A stretch of 64,000 bases of DNA, from assembly GCA_965221595.1 (NCBI GenBank), contig OZ244900.1, positions 1,054,001 through 1,118,000 on the forward strand, given 5' to 3'. Under the pieces are notes generated by a model. It did no database searches and had not been told where the DNA came from. It saw nothing but the letters and a program-made list of their open reading frames with translations. Origin of the DNA: JAAXGX01 sp965221595. Lineage in GTDB: Bacteria > Acidobacteriota > Vicinamibacteria > Vicinamibacterales > UBA8438. Shown piece by piece: positions 11,570 to 19,422 of the stretch; position 1 is the stretch's first letter; each line of letters starts with the position of its first letter. Both the position numbers and the translations under genes were made by a program.

Positions 11570-13836
11570 CGTGCCGGCACCTGCGTCACGGCGTCGCCCG
11601 TCCCGCCGGCCGCCAGGCGGGCTCGGCAGGCGTGGCTCGCCTCGAGGAACAGCTGTGCCTCCTCGACGAGCTGCCGCGCCCGTTCCGGCGTCTGCTGCCG
11701 CGGGGCGGCTGCGTGGCGCCGGAACAGGTACATGGCGAACTTGCCGCCGGCGTACTGGTCGAAGAACCGCTTCGTGTCGAAGAAGCGGGCGCGGAACTCG
11801 GCGACGATCGCGTCGGGGTCGTCGGAGATGTCGACGAACTCCGTCTTGACGAGGCCGCGCGCGGCGAGCAGCATGCCGTCGTAGGCCAGACGGTCGGCCT
11901 CCTCGTGCCTGCCCTCCTCGAGCTCGAGCTGCGCCTCGAACACCTGCGCTTCGGCGGCCGCCAGATCGAACTCGGTGAGCGAGACGACCTCGCCGGCGCA
12001 CTCGCCGACGCCCATGTCGCCGAGCGTGAACTCGCGCGGGTCCCCCCAATCCGAGTAGAACTCGGGGCGTTCCGCGTGCGACGGCACCTTCATCAGGTCC
12101 GTGAGCATTTCCTTCAGCGCGCGCTTTCCCACCCGCTGAGTGAACTGCTGGAACGTTTCGTCCGACTGGCGCTCGGCGACGAAGCGGCGGGTGATCCGGC
12201 TGACGGCCTCGGGGACGCGCTTGGAGGGGACCGCGCCGATCGCCAAGCCGTACGCGCCCGCGTTGGCGGTCCACTGGCCGCCCAGCACCACCTGGAAGTG
12301 CGGCACGGTGTAGCCGTCCACCGTCCGGCTGACCCCGTAGAACCCGAGGTCGGCGACGTGGTGCTGGCCGCACGAGTTGAAGCAGCCGCTCGTCTTGATG
12401 CGCAAACCGCCGACGGCGTCGGGCGGCCGTTCGTCGCGGCTGCTCGACCGGGCGCGCAGCTCGGCCGCGAGGCCGCGCGACGACGCGATGCCGAGCTTGC
12501 ACGTGTCCGTGCCCGGACAGGCCGTCACGTCGCTCAGGGTCCCGGCGCCCGGCTCGCCGAGTCCGGCCGCCCCCAGGTCGCGGTACAGGTCCGGCAGATC
12601 GGCTTCGCTGACCCAGCGCAGCACGATGTTCTGCTCCACGGTCGTGCGCACCGCGTCGCCGACATAACGCCGGGCAATCGCCGCCAGCTCGCGCATCTGC
12701 CCGGCGCTCAGGTCGCCGAGCGGCAGGGTGACCGTTGCCGCCGCGTAGCCGGCCTGGCGCTGACGATAGACGTTGGTGCGCAGCCAGTCGGCGAAGCCGT
12801 CCGGGACGGCGCCGCCGTTGAGCGCCACCCCCGGCTTCAGCGGCTTCTCGCCGGCGGTGGCTGCCGCCGCGATGTGCGCGCGCCAGCGCGGATCGTCCGC
12901 CAGTCCGGCGCGCTCCTCCAGGACCAGCCGCTTGAACTCGTCGACGCCGAGCTGGGCCACCAGGAACTTGATGCGCGCCCGGGCGCGATTCTTCTTCTCG
13001 CCCAGCCGGGCGAACACGCGCGCGATGGCCTGCGCCAGCGGCAGGAGCTCCTCCTCCGGCAGGAATTCGTCGAAGAGCTTGGCCTGATGGGGTACGGCGC
13101 CCAGTCCGCCTCCGACATACGTCACGAAGCCGCGCCGCGGCTTGCCGTCGACCGTGCGGGTGGCCGCCACCAGACCCAGGTCGTGCATCGAGACCAGCCC
13201 GCACGCGTGCTCGCTGCACCCCGAGAACGCCACCTTGAACTTGCGGCCGAAGTCCTGCGAGTCGGGATGGCCCAGCAGGAAGCGCATGCAGGCGTGCGCG
13301 TGCGGGGTGACGTCGAAGACCTCGTCGCGGCAGACGCCGGCGAGGGGGCACGCCGTCACGTTGCGCACCGTGTTGCCGCACGCCTCACGCGTGGTGATGC
13401 CGACGGCCGCCAGGCGCCGCATCAGGTCGGGGGTATCGTCGATGTGCACGAAGTGGAGCTGGACGTCCTGGCGGGTCGTGATGTGGCAGACCTCGTCGCT
13501 ATACTCCTCGGCGAGGTCGGCCAGCGTGTCCATCTGGTCGGGCGTGAGCCCGCCGAACGGGATCTTGATCCGCATCATGCCCGGCGCGTCCCAGACGGTG
13601 TCCGGGCCCTTGGTGAGGCGGTCGGGCGGGTACGCCAGCGGGCGCGTCCCGGTGCCGTCGTTGCGGCGGCCGTTGTCGTACCGCTGACCGTAGACACCGC
13701 GCCGCAGACGTGTCTCGGCAAAGACCTTCTCGTCGATCTTGCCCTGGCTGCGCAGGGCGATCTGGTTCTCGAACGTCTCGATCTCGGCGGCGAGCTCCGC
13801 CGGCATCCGGTCGGCCAGCGTCTGTTTCCACGTCAC
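11566..13836 (-). CDS. Ferredoxin-type nitrite/sulfite reductase with C-terminal helical extension
   Basis: 756-residue siroheme and [4Fe-4S] reductase. The cofactor ligands are visible as CPGTDTC near residue 438 (C-x5-C) and CFNSC near 484 (C-x3-C). Both ferredoxin-like half-domains are present. Its neighbours cysH, met8 and cobA point to sulfite reduction to sulfide; nitrite cannot be excluded from sequence alone. The GTG start at 13836 has GAGAGG six bases upstream and overlaps the cobA stop as GTGA. The protein is about 170 residues longer than usual. From about residue 590 it continues into a mostly helical, Glu/Ala-rich domain (EAQLELEEGRHEEADRLAY) that looks HEPN-like. Confidence 0.93.
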   Translation of the reverse strand: MTWKQTLADRMPAELAAEIETFENQIALRSQGKIDEKVFAETRLRRGVYGQRYDNGRRNDGTGTRPLAYPPDRLTKGPDTVWDAPGMMRIKIPFGGLTPDQMDTLADLAEEYSDEVCHITTRQDVQLHFVHIDDTPDLMRRLAAVGITTREACGNTVRNVTACPLAGVCRDEVFDVTPHAHACMRFLLGHPDSQDFGRKFKVAFSGCSEHACGLVSMHDLGLVAATRTVDGKPRRGFVTYVGGGLGAVPHQAKLFDEFLPEEELLPLAQAIARVFARLGEKKNRARARIKFLVAQLGVDEFKRLVLEERAGLADDPRWRAHIAAAATAGEKPLKPGVALNGGAVPDGFADWLRTNVYRQRQAGYAAATVTLPLGDLSAGQMRELAAIARRYVGDAVRTTVEQNIVLRWVSEADLPDLYRDLGAAGLGEPGAGTLSDVTACPGTDTCKLGIASSRGLAAELRARSSSRDERPPDAVGGLRIKTSGCFNSCGQHHVADLGFYGVSRTVDGYTVPHFQVVLGGQWTANAGAYGLAIGAVPSKRVPEAVSRITRRFVAERQSDETFQQFTQRVGKRALKEMLTDLMKVPSHAERPEFYSDWGDPREFTLGDMGVGECAGEVVSLTEFDLAAAEAQVFEAQLELEEGRHEEADRLAYDGMLLAARGLVKTEFVDISDDPDAIVAEFRARFFDTKRFFDQYAGGKFAMYLFRRHAAAPRQQTPERARQLVEEAQLFLEASHACRARLAAGGTGDAVTQVPAR

Positions 13837-14645
13837 GTCACACCTCTCGGACGGGTTTTCGCCACAGGCACCGCGCAGCCGCCCACCGCCGCCGCGGGCG
13901 CGGTGAGCCCGGGCGGCTCGGCGGCCGTGGTCAGGGAACGCAAGCCCACGACGTCTCCGACGACGATGGTCCCGGGTGGCCGCCCGGACAGGTCGAGGGG
14001 GGCGGCACCCAACTCGTCCAGCCGCCCGCTCCAGGTTCGCATCGCGCGCGTGCCGGCCGCGAGCACGACAGCCGCGCGCGTCCCCGACCGCCAGCCGCGC
14101 TCCAGGAGCCGCGCCGCAATCTGCCGCCGCTGCGCCAGCCCCATCAGCACGACAATCGTCACGGACTGCGGCGCGGCCGTGTCCAGGATTGGCCCGAACG
14201 CTGCCTCGGCGTGGCCGGAGACCACGAGGAAGCCCGATGCCAGGCCGCGGTGCGTCAACGGTACCCCGGCGAGCGCCGGCGCCGCAACGACGCTCGTGAC
14301 GCCCGGCACGATCTCGCAGGGCAGTCCTGCCTCGCACACGGCAACCGCTTCCTCGCCGCCACGCCCCAACACGAACGGGTCGCCGCATTTGAGCCGCACC
14401 ACCCGCTTGCCCTGGCGTGCGCCCCGAATCATCAGCCGCTGGATGGCGGTCGGGCTGACGGACTTGGCTCCGGCGCGCCTGCCCACGCAGAAACACTGGG
14501 CATGTGGTGCAAGCGCGACGATCTCACGAGCCACCAACGCGTCGTACAGCACCAGGTCGGCGGCCTGCAGCCGGTGCGCCGCCCGCAGCGTGAGCAGCTC
14601 GGGGTCGCCCGGTCCCGCGCCCACCAGCGAAACGAGTCCCGTCAT
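13833..14645 (-). CDS. cobA: Uroporphyrinogen-III C-methyltransferase
   Basis: 270 residues. It transfers two methyl groups from SAM to uroporphyrinogen III to give precorrin-2, the first step toward siroheme. The N-terminal VSLVGAGPGDPELLTLRAA and the VVRLKCGDPFVLGRGGEE blocks are diagnostic of SUMT. The last 30 residues are an Ala/Pro-rich tail. Siroheme is the cofactor of the sulfite reductase encoded immediately downstream with a GTGA overlap. Confidence 0.95.
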   Translation of the reverse strand: MTGLVSLVGAGPGDPELLTLRAAHRLQAADLVLYDALVAREIVALAPHAQCFCVGRRAGAKSVSPTAIQRLMIRGARQGKRVVRLKCGDPFVLGRGGEEAVAVCEAGLPCEIVPGVTSVVAAPALAGVPLTHRGLASGFLVVSGHAEAAFGPILDTAAPQSVTIVVLMGLAQRRQIAARLLERGWRSGTRAAVVLAAGTRAMRTWSGRLDELGAAPLDLSGRPPGTIVVGDVVGLRSLTTAAEPPGLTAPAAAVGGCAVPVAKTRPRGVT

Positions 14646-14714
14646 CTGTCTCTCGCGCTCGTGCTCGACCGCGCCCGGCGTGAACCTGCGGCGGTTCCCC
14701 TACCGGGAGCCGTG

Positions 14715-15281
14715 TCAGCCGTCGGGGGCGCCGCTGTAGCGGCGCACCAGGGCCTCGAGCAGCAGCGACCGGCGCTTCTCCAGCGGGATGCCCTGCGCAC
14801 GCCACGCCGGCCGCTCGCGCGCAGCCGTCGCGAGCCACTGCTCGAGTTCCGCTTCCGGCAGCAGCGCCTCCAATCCCTCGCGCAGGAGCCCCGCCAGCGC
14901 GGGCGCCCGCCCGTCGGTCGAGATGGCGAACGTGACGCCGGCCCGCCGCACGACGCCCCCGAGGTACGCACTGGCGTTGGCCGGATCGTCCACGGCGTTC
15001 ACGAACACGCGGCGCGTCGCCGCCGCGGCCGCGACCCGCCGGTTGACCTCCGGCGTCGCCGCCGCGACCACGAGCCACGCGTCGTCCAGATCGCACGGCT
15101 CGAAGGGCCGCCGCTCGACCGCCACGCCGGGCCGCTCGATCGCGGCGGTGACGTGGGGGGCGACCACCCGCACTGCGGCACCGGCGGCCAGCAGGGCGCC
15201 GAGCTTCGTCGCGGCGACCGGGCCTCCGCCGACGATCAGCACGTTGCGGCCCGTCAGCTTCAGGAAGACCGGAAACAGCAT
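14715..15281 (-). CDS. Precorrin-2 dehydrogenase / sirohydrochlorin ferrochelatase (Met8/CysG N-terminal type)
   Basis: 188 residues from the ATG at 15281; an in-frame start at 15314 adds 11 residues without family similarity. The protein begins MLFPVFLKLTGRNVLIVGGGPVAATK, quoted here in part as LKLTGRNVLIVGGGPVA, the NAD-binding motif of CysG N-terminal domains. It oxidises precorrin-2 and inserts iron to make siroheme. With the separate cobA gene it replaces a fused CysG. Confidence 0.93.
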   Translation of the reverse strand: MLFPVFLKLTGRNVLIVGGGPVAATKLGALLAAGAAVRVVAPHVTAAIERPGVAVERRPFEPCDLDDAWLVVAAATPEVNRRVAAAAATRRVFVNAVDDPANASAYLGGVVRRAGVTFAISTDGRAPALAGLLREGLEALLPEAELEQWLATAARERPAWRAQGIPLEKRRSLLLEALVRRYSGAPDG

Positions 15282-15335
15282 CTTACCAGCCCGTGACGCA
15301 AGACCCCGCCGCATTCGACGGGCGCTGCATCCCGT

Positions 15336-16094
15336 TTACGCCTCGCGCGCAGCCGGTGTAACCGGCCCGGCCGGACCGTGCAGCCCGCACTCGGTCTTCG
15401 CGCTGCCGCGCCAGCGCCCGGCCCGGTCATCCTCCCCGGCGCCCACCGGACTGGTACACGGCTGGCAGCCGATGCTCGGATAGCCCCGGTCGTGAAGCGG
15501 GTTGTACGGCACGTCGTGCGCAAGCAGGTGTGCCCACACGTCGTGCCGGGTCCATCGCACCAGCGGGTTGATCTTGACGATGCCGAACTTCGCGTCCCAC
15601 TCGGTGACGAGTGCGGATGCGCGCTGCGGCGTCTGGTCGCGCCGAATGGCGGTGATCCACGCCGCGACTTTTTCGAGCTCCGCCCGCAGCGGTACGACCT
15701 TGCGCAGCTCGCAGCAGCGGCCGGGATCGCGCTGCCAAAGGCGCTCGCCGTGCGCCGCGGCCTGGCCGGCAACGGTGAGCGCCGGCTTCACGCCCCGAAT
15801 CGTGACCTCGTAGCGTTGCTCCAACCGCCTCCACAGCTCGCGGGTCTCCGGGAAGAGCAGCTCCGTGTCCAGCGTGAAGATGTCGATCGGCAGGCGGTGA
15901 CGGCCCACGAGGTCGATCAGCACGCAGCCTTCCGGACCGAACCCGGTTGCGAACGTCACCCGGGGCGCGTATCGATCGGCCGCCCAGCGCAGCACGTCGA
16001 GCGGCGTCCGCCCTTCGAGCACCGCCGCCTGGCGCTCGAGGTCGTCGCTGTCGATGCCGGCGTCGGTCTGCGGAATCAGGGTGCTCCGTGCCAC
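15336..16094 (-). CDS. cysH: Adenylyl-sulfate reductase, assimilatory [4Fe-4S] type
   Basis: 252 residues from a GTG at 16094 preceded by AGGAAGG. It reduces APS to sulfite with thioredoxin. The adjacent cysteines in RCCELRK near residue 125 and the CxxC in IGCQPC near 208 are the iron-sulfur ligands that distinguish APS reductases from PAPS reductases. The catalytic C-terminal ECGLH is present near 236. Its start overlaps the end of the TauE gene by 19 bp. Downstream come the siroheme and sulfite reductase genes, completing sulfate to sulfide with Sat at 27.1 kb. Confidence 0.94.
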   Translation of the reverse strand: MARSTLIPQTDAGIDSDDLERQAAVLEGRTPLDVLRWAADRYAPRVTFATGFGPEGCVLIDLVGRHRLPIDIFTLDTELLFPETRELWRRLEQRYEVTIRGVKPALTVAGQAAAHGERLWQRDPGRCCELRKVVPLRAELEKVAAWITAIRRDQTPQRASALVTEWDAKFGIVKINPLVRWTRHDVWAHLLAHDVPYNPLHDRGYPSIGCQPCTSPVGAGEDDRAGRWRGSAKTECGLHGPAGPVTPAAREA

Positions 16095-16900
16095 GAGATG
16101 TTTCCTTCCTGTGCAATTGGCGCCGGGGATTCGGCCTGGGCCGGCGACGCAGTGAAGATCGCAAGCTGCAGGCCGATGGCAATCAGCGCGACGGCGAGAC
16201 CCGCTCGCAGCGCGCGCTCCGGCACGGCCGTCGCCAGTCGGGCCCCGATGAGCACGCCCGGTACGGCCCCCATCAGCACCGTGCCGGCCAGTGCCACGTC
16301 GACGCGACCTGCCAGGCCGTGGCCGACGGTCGCAACCGACGAGAGCAGCAGGGCATGCACCAGGTCGGTGCCGACCAGGGTGGTGGCGCGGAGCGGATAG
16401 CAGAGGGCCAGCACGCACAGCAGCAGCGAGCCGCTGCCGATGCTGGTCATGCTCACGAGCATGCCGGTCGCGAAGCCGAGCGCCACGGTCACCGGCAGCC
16501 GCGGAGCATGCCGGGGATGCGTCCGGGCACCGAGCGTGAAGCGGACGAGCACGGCCGCGCCGGCGGCCATCAGGACAATCCCCAGCCCGCGGCTCAGGTA
16601 CGCGTCGAGCACGTGCGCGGGCAGGCGGTCGAGAACCCGGATGCCGGCGATGGCGCCCGGGATGGAGCCGAGCGCAAGATGCCCGACGGTCTGCCAGTGC
16701 ACTTCGCCCCGCCGCGCGTAGATGCCGCCGCCTACCAGTTTCATGCAGCTCGCGATCAGGACGTCGGAGCCGATCGCGATCGACGCGGGAACGCGAGAGA
16801 TCAGGATCAGAGCGGGGGTGAGCAGCGCGCCGCCGCCGGTCGACGTGGCGCCGACCACGACGCCGACGAGCAGGCCGATCAGACTGGGTCCGTAGTCCAT
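16076..16900 (-). CDS. TauE/SafE-family sulfite exporter / anion permease
   Basis: 274 residues from the ATG at 16900, with about eight hydrophobic segments and the family start GLLVGVVVGATSTGGGALLTP. The family moves sulfite, sulfoacetate or related anions. As first gene of the cysH operon it may import or export a sulfur oxyanion. The start is uncertain because no ribosome binding site is seen. In-frame TTG codons at 16927 and 16909 lie inside the terminator upstream, so expression should require terminator read-through. Confidence 0.85.
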   Translation of the reverse strand: MDYGPSLIGLLVGVVVGATSTGGGALLTPALILISRVPASIAIGSDVLIASCMKLVGGGIYARRGEVHWQTVGHLALGSIPGAIAGIRVLDRLPAHVLDAYLSRGLGIVLMAAGAAVLVRFTLGARTHPRHAPRLPVTVALGFATGMLVSMTSIGSGSLLLCVLALCYPLRATTLVGTDLVHALLLSSVATVGHGLAGRVDVALAGTVLMGAVPGVLIGARLATAVPERALRAGLAVALIAIGLQLAIFTASPAQAESPAPIAQEGNISWHGAP

Positions 16901-16902
16901 GG

Positions 16903-16943
16903 AAAACAAAAAAGGCCCGGGAAGCAACTGCCTCCCAGGCCTT
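16903..16943 (-). terminator. Intrinsic terminator (attenuator) ahead of the sulfur operon
   Basis: On the minus strand AAGGCCTGGGAGGC, loop AGTT and GCTTCCCGGGCCTT form a stem with two mismatches. It is followed directly by a T-run (TTTTTTGTTTT) that ends at the TauE ATG. A strong terminator placed before the first gene of an operon, 38 bp after a short Cys-rich ORF, is the mark of attenuation. Confidence 0.8.
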
Positions 16944-16980
16944 CAGTCTCGTGCGTTGCGTGGTTGTTTGCGTGTCTGGC

Positions 16981-17073
16981 TTACGTCAACACGACGCGAC
17001 CGGCGGCGCGGGGGCCCGCAGGGGCCTCCATACAACAGCAACAGGCGCCGCCGAAGCGCGCGTGCGTGCGCAT
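16981..17073 (-). CDS. Polycysteine leader peptide of the cysH/sulfite reductase operon
   Basis: 30-codon ORF beginning MRTHARFGGACCCCM. It has four consecutive Cys codons (TGT TGC TGT TGT at 17043-17032), continues EAPAGPRAAGRVVLT and ends in TAA. No Shine-Dalgarno sequence is present and the ATG lies only 8 bp after a putative -10 element, so the mRNA is probably leaderless. The run of a rare amino acid ahead of a terminator and of cysteine-biosynthesis genes is the logic of his or trp leaders. Polycysteine leaderless ORFs with this role are known in mycobacteria. Its function here is an inference from layout. Confidence 0.75.
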   Translation of the reverse strand: MRTHARFGGACCCCMEAPAGPRAAGRVVLT

Positions 17074-17081
17074 CGCCGACT

Positions 17082-17111
17082 ATTCTGGACCAGGCCCCCG
17101 GTCGGCGTCAA
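17082..17111 (-). promoter_or_regulatory. Promoter of the Cys leader and sulfur operon
   Basis: TTGACG at 17106-17111 and CAGAAT at 17082-17087 on the minus strand are separated by 18 bp. The -35 matches five of six consensus bases and the -10 four of six. Transcription would start at or within a base or two of the leader ATG at 17073. Confidence 0.55.
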
Positions 17112-17194
17112 GCCGGCGCGCCGCCGCGATCCGGTTGACTCGGCCCGGTCCGCTCGCGAGCCCGAAGGTTCAGGGTTGCGGCAACGGGAATCGC

Positions 17195-17200
17195 TATAAT
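17195..17200 (+). promoter_or_regulatory. -10 element of the dioxygenase gene
   Basis: A perfect TATAAT ends 11 bp before the ATG at 17212, which has no Shine-Dalgarno sequence. The transcript would have only a few untranslated bases. No clear -35 is visible. Confidence 0.5.
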
Positions 17201-17211
17201 CAGCCGACGCC

Positions 17212-18078
17212 ATGCTCAACCTGCCGGAGCCGGCCGTGCAAGGCACGGCGCTGCGCATTCAACCGGTCACCCCGGTCATCGGCGCCGAGGTGTCGGGTGT
17301 CGACCTGACCCGGCCGCTCGACGACGTCGTGTTGGCGGCATTGAAGGACGCCTGGGCGCAGCACCTCGTCCTGTTCTTTCGTGACCAGGACCTCACGTTC
17401 GAGCAGCACAAGGCGCTGGGACGCCGGTTCGGCGCGCTGCACATCCACCCGGCCGCGCCCAAGGATGCGGAGCATCCGGAAATCCTGGTCGTCCACGGCG
17501 ACGACAAGGTCGAGTTCGTCGCGGGGAGCCTGTGGCACTCGGACGTCTCCTGTGACGTCGAGCCGCCGATGGCCAGCATCCTGCGGATTGTCGAGCTGCC
17601 GGCGGTGGGCGGCGACACGCTGTTCGCCAACATGTACGCGGCGTACGAGGGGCTGTCGGACCGCATGCGTCGGATGCTGGCCGGCCTGACCGCCGTCCAC
17701 GAGGGCGAGCAGTACTATCGCGGCCGCTACGGCGCAGGCGACCTGCGGGACGACCGCTACCCGGCGGCCGAGCACCCGGTCATTCGCACGCATCCGGTCA
17801 CCGGTCGGCCGGCGCTCTACGTGAACGAAGGGTTCACGACGCGCATCAAGGAGCTGCCGCTGCCCGAGAGCGACGCGCTGCTGGCGTTTCTCTTCCGACA
17901 CTGTGCGCGGCCCGACTTCCACTGCCGCTTTCGGTGGCGCCGGCATTCGGTCGCCCTGTGGGACAATCGCTGCACCCAGCACCTGGCCATCTGGGACTAC
18001 TACCCGGAGACACGCCACGGCTACCGCGTCACCATCCAGGGCGACGCCCCGTTCTACGACCCCGACCGGCGCCGGTGA
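17212..18078 (+). CDS. TauD/TfdA-family 2-oxoglutarate-dependent dioxygenase
   Basis: 288-residue Fe(II)/2-oxoglutarate dioxygenase. The iron ligands are the HxD in LWHSDVS (about H108 and D110) and a distal His near 268 in PETRHGYRV. The arginine eight residues later (in RHGYRV) is placed to bind 2-oxoglutarate. TauD releases sulfite from taurine and related enzymes attack alkyl sulfates or other acids. Divergence from the cysH operon and proximity to an ABC importer of TauT/SsuABC type support sulfonate use, but the exact substrate cannot be read from sequence. Confidence 0.9.
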   Translation: MLNLPEPAVQGTALRIQPVTPVIGAEVSGVDLTRPLDDVVLAALKDAWAQHLVLFFRDQDLTFEQHKALGRRFGALHIHPAAPKDAEHPEILVVHGDDKVEFVAGSLWHSDVSCDVEPPMASILRIVELPAVGGDTLFANMYAAYEGLSDRMRRMLAGLTAVHEGEQYYRGRYGAGDLRDDRYPAAEHPVIRTHPVTGRPALYVNEGFTTRIKELPLPESDALLAFLFRHCARPDFHCRFRWRRHSVALWDNRCTQHLAIWDYYPETRHGYRVTIQGDAPFYDPDRRR

Positions 18079-18097
18079 GCGCGGGTTGCCGGGCGGG

Positions 18098-19378
18098 TCA
18101 TGACCCGCCGCCGCGGGCGCGGCCGTCGTACGCCCGGCGGACCTCGTCGACGATGATGTCGAGGCCGCGTTCGATGCGCCCCCAGTCGTCGGCGTAGCTG
18201 ATGCGGATGCACTCGTGCTTGTGCCGCCAGTCGTCGTCCTCGAGCCCGGGAAAGAAATAGCTGCCCGAGACGACGATGACGCTGCGCGCCTTGAGCCGCT
18301 CGTAGAGCGCAGCGTTGGTGATGGGCAGGCCCGGCATCCACAGCCACAGGAAGAACGCACCCTCCGGCCGGTGGATGCGGACGTCGTACCCCTCGAGGCC
18401 GGCGCGGAGCCGATCCAGGGCGCGCTGCGCGCGGGCCGCGTAGTGCGGCCGGATGACGTCGCGGGCCAGGGCGAGCACCTCGCCGCCCGCGACCAGATTG
18501 GTGGCCAGGGCAGGTCCGAGACTGCCCGGTGCCAGGCAGAAGATGGCCGTGGCGGCGACGAGCGCCTCGATGATCGCCTCGTTCGCGATCACGATGCCGG
18601 TCCGCAGCCCAGGCAGCCCCAGCTTCGACAGGCTCATGCAAACGACCGTGTCCTCGTCCCAGACCGGCGTCGCAGCGCTGAACAGGATGCCGGGGAACGG
18701 CGACCCGTACGCCGTGTCCAGAATGAGCGGCACGCGGCGTGCACGCGCGGCGGCGCGCAGACGCTCGACCTCCGCGTCGGTGACGACGTTGCCGGTCGGG
18801 TTCGTGGGGCGCGACAGGCAGATGGCGCCGATGTTCTCGATGGTGTCGAGCCCCTCGAAGTCCACCCCGTACTTGAAGAGCCTGTCGCCGAGCTCGTGGA
18901 TGGCGGGCCGGCGCGCGGTGAACAGGCCCGGCGTGAAGCCGACGTCGGCGTAGCCGATGTACTCCGGGGTGAGCGGCAGGAGGACGCGGCGGGCGGGACG
19001 GCCACCACTGCCCGGGCCGGCGAGGAGGTTGAACAGGGCCAGGAAGGCGGATTGGCTGCCGTTGGTCAGGGCGATGTTGCGTGCGCCCACTGCCCAGCCG
19101 AGCTCGCGCTGGAGCAGACCAGCCAGGGCGCGGGCGAAGCCGCGGTCGCCGTCGGGGCCGCCGTACGTCCCGATCGCCCGCCCGAATGCACCGCCGGGTT
19201 GCAGCAGGCGCTGCATGTGGCGGCGGAACACCGCCTCGGCCGCCGGGATGCGGCTGGGGGTGCCGCCGCCGAGGTTCATGAGGTCGCCTCCGGCCTCCGC
19301 GACGTCACCGAGGTCCGCCATCAGCGACCGCGTCCCGGAGTCGCGCAACAGCCGTTGCCCGTACGCCGACAGCTCCAT
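18098..19378 (-). CDS. avtA: Valine-pyruvate aminotransferase
   Basis: 426-residue fold-type I PLP aminotransferase. The PLP lysine is in MSLSKLGLPGLRTG near residue 250 and the PLP-contact asparagine in CLSRPTNPTGNVV. The N-terminus (LMADLGDV, MNLGGGTPSRIPAAE) follows AvtA, which makes alanine and 2-oxoisovalerate from valine and pyruvate or the reverse. It could link to the ilv operon at the end of the window. Its stop is 19 bp from the convergent dioxygenase stop. Confidence 0.85.
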   Translation of the reverse strand: MELSAYGQRLLRDSGTRSLMADLGDVAEAGGDLMNLGGGTPSRIPAAEAVFRRHMQRLLQPGGAFGRAIGTYGGPDGDRGFARALAGLLQRELGWAVGARNIALTNGSQSAFLALFNLLAGPGSGGRPARRVLLPLTPEYIGYADVGFTPGLFTARRPAIHELGDRLFKYGVDFEGLDTIENIGAICLSRPTNPTGNVVTDAEVERLRAAARARRVPLILDTAYGSPFPGILFSAATPVWDEDTVVCMSLSKLGLPGLRTGIVIANEAIIEALVAATAIFCLAPGSLGPALATNLVAGGEVLALARDVIRPHYAARAQRALDRLRAGLEGYDVRIHRPEGAFFLWLWMPGLPITNAALYERLKARSVIVVSGSYFFPGLEDDDWRHKHECIRISYADDWGRIERGLDIIVDEVRRAYDGRARGGGS

Positions 19379-19422
19379 GGTTCCGTCGACCGCCGCCGGA
19401 AGGCATCCGCCGGCGGTCGCCG

